Below, one piece after another: positions 6,752 to 7,175 of a stretch of 7,175 bases of DNA. The notes under the pieces were generated by a model that did not search any database, had not been told where the DNA came from, and was given only the letters and a program-made list of their open reading frames with translations. Source of the stretch: an uncultured Flavobacteriales bacterium. GTDB lineage: Bacteria; Bacteroidota; Bacteroidia; Flavobacteriales; Schleiferiaceae. The position numbers and the translations under genes were made by a program. The stretch spans positions 1-7,175 of the forward strand of contig CAIJMB010000160.1 of the NCBI GenBank assembly GCA_903821715.1, read 5' to 3'. The first letter of the stretch is position 1. Each line of letters starts with the position of its first letter.

Positions 6752-7175
6752 TCAACCCTCGTGGTGGTAGGGCTCGTTGCGCAAAATGGTGAGGGCGCGG
6801 TAGAGCTGTTCTGCAAACAGCACGCGCACCAAGTCGTGCGGAAACGTCATCTTGCTCAGCGCCAGCTCGTACTGTGCTTGGGCGCGGAATTCCGCACTAA
6901 ATCCGTAGGCGTCGCCGACCGCAAAGAGGATTCGTTTTGGACCCGAATTCATCCACTTTTGGAGCCGCTGCGCCAACTCGACGGACTTGAGGTGCTGGCC
7001 ACGCTCGTCGAGCAGCACCAAAAGGTCACCTGGCTTCAAAAAAGCGTGCTGGGCCGCACGGTCGCGCACCGATTCCATTCGAAACTTGGCGTAGTGGCCA
7101 ATGCGCTGCGCAAAGTCTGCCAATCCCGCCTTGGCGTAGTCCACTTGGGTGGGCCCCACAACTAAAAGAATGATC
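6752..7175 (-). CDS. rlmH: RlmH, 23S rRNA (pseudouridine1915-N3)-methyltransferase, 5'-partial
   Basis: RlmH is a small SPOUT-class (knotted) homodimeric enzyme that uses S-adenosylmethionine to methylate pseudouridine 1915 in helix 69 of 23S rRNA, in the cytoplasm on the assembled 70S ribosome. The C-terminal family signature is clear: LSKMTFPHDLVRVLFAEQLY, then RALTILRNEPYHH. An ATG-like GTG at 7159 would give 135 aa, but the frame is open to the window edge. The upstream codons read IILLV and extend into VVGPT, matching the family N-terminus (M-K-x-x-L-L-x-V-G-K-T), so the real start lies just outside, probably one or two codons away. Oddities: the expected full length is about 142 aa against 155-157 usual, because roughly 15 residues are missing between the second strand (HYAKFRMES) and the LLVLLDERG strand. 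The SAM-site motif reads VGDAYGF where GG is usual. The stop TGA is 17 bp before holA. The family call is firm; full activity is inferred. Confidence 0.93.
   Translation of the reverse strand, partial: IILLVVGPTQVDYAKAGLADFAQRIGHYAKFRMESVRDRAAQHAFLKPGDLLVLLDERGQHLKSVELAQRLQKWMNSGPKRILFAVGDAYGFSAEFRAQAQYELALSKMTFPHDLVRVLFAEQLYRALTILRNEPYHHEG

Noticed and set aside
7157..7159. GTG as the start of rlmH
   Set aside because: The codons upstream (IILLV) continue the conserved N-terminal strand of RlmH, so the GTG encodes an internal valine and the gene runs off the window.
1..7175. Mobile element, defence system, CRISPR or structured RNA
   Set aside because: Intergenic space is 49, 3, 30 and 17 bp with one 29-nt overlap, leaving no room for such elements; none of the proteins resembles a transposase, nuclease, toxin or phage protein.

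Overview
The window carries five protein genes, all on the minus strand and packed almost end to end. In transcription order (right to left) they are rlmH (cut by the right edge), holA, a TonB-dependent outer-membrane receptor, pyrG and yidC. The organism is most likely a member of Bacteroidota, probably Flavobacteriales. Three things support this: the receptor has the Bacteroidota architecture of a carboxypeptidase-regulatory-like N-terminal domain followed by plug and barrel; pyrG is followed immediately by yidC, a pairing known from flavobacteria; and the 30-bp gap before pyrG contains a match to the Bacteroidota -7 promoter motif TAnnTTTG. Base composition looks moderately GC-rich for this group, so a Cryomorphaceae/Schleiferiaceae-like lineage is plausible. 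That last point is inference only.

Layout on the minus strand. 7175-6752 is the 3' part of rlmH, a 23S rRNA methyltransferase, with only the first one or two codons probably missing. 6734-5727 is holA, the clamp-loader delta subunit, starting with GTG 17 bp after rlmH. 5755-3416 is the receptor, whose start lies inside the end of holA (29-nt overlap). 3415-3386 is a 30-bp gap with a candidate promoter. 3385-1772 is pyrG (CTP synthase). 1768-50 is yidC (membrane insertase), starting 3 bp after the pyrG stop. Positions 1-49 are noncoding as far as can be seen and hold a short array of 8-bp repeats. No stretch over 300 bases lacks a gene.

Functionally these are mostly housekeeping genes: ribosome maturation, chromosome replication, CTP supply and membrane-protein insertion. 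One surface receptor is inserted into the row. rlmH-holA-receptor look like one transcription unit, and pyrG-yidC like a second one with its own promoter. I see no tRNA or rRNA gene, CRISPR array, insertion sequence, phage gene, defence system or canonical U-tract terminator. I found no evidence for a new multi-gene system. The points most worth a second look are an A8 tract inside the receptor gene, a shortened RlmH with an altered glycine motif, and the receptor start buried in holA.
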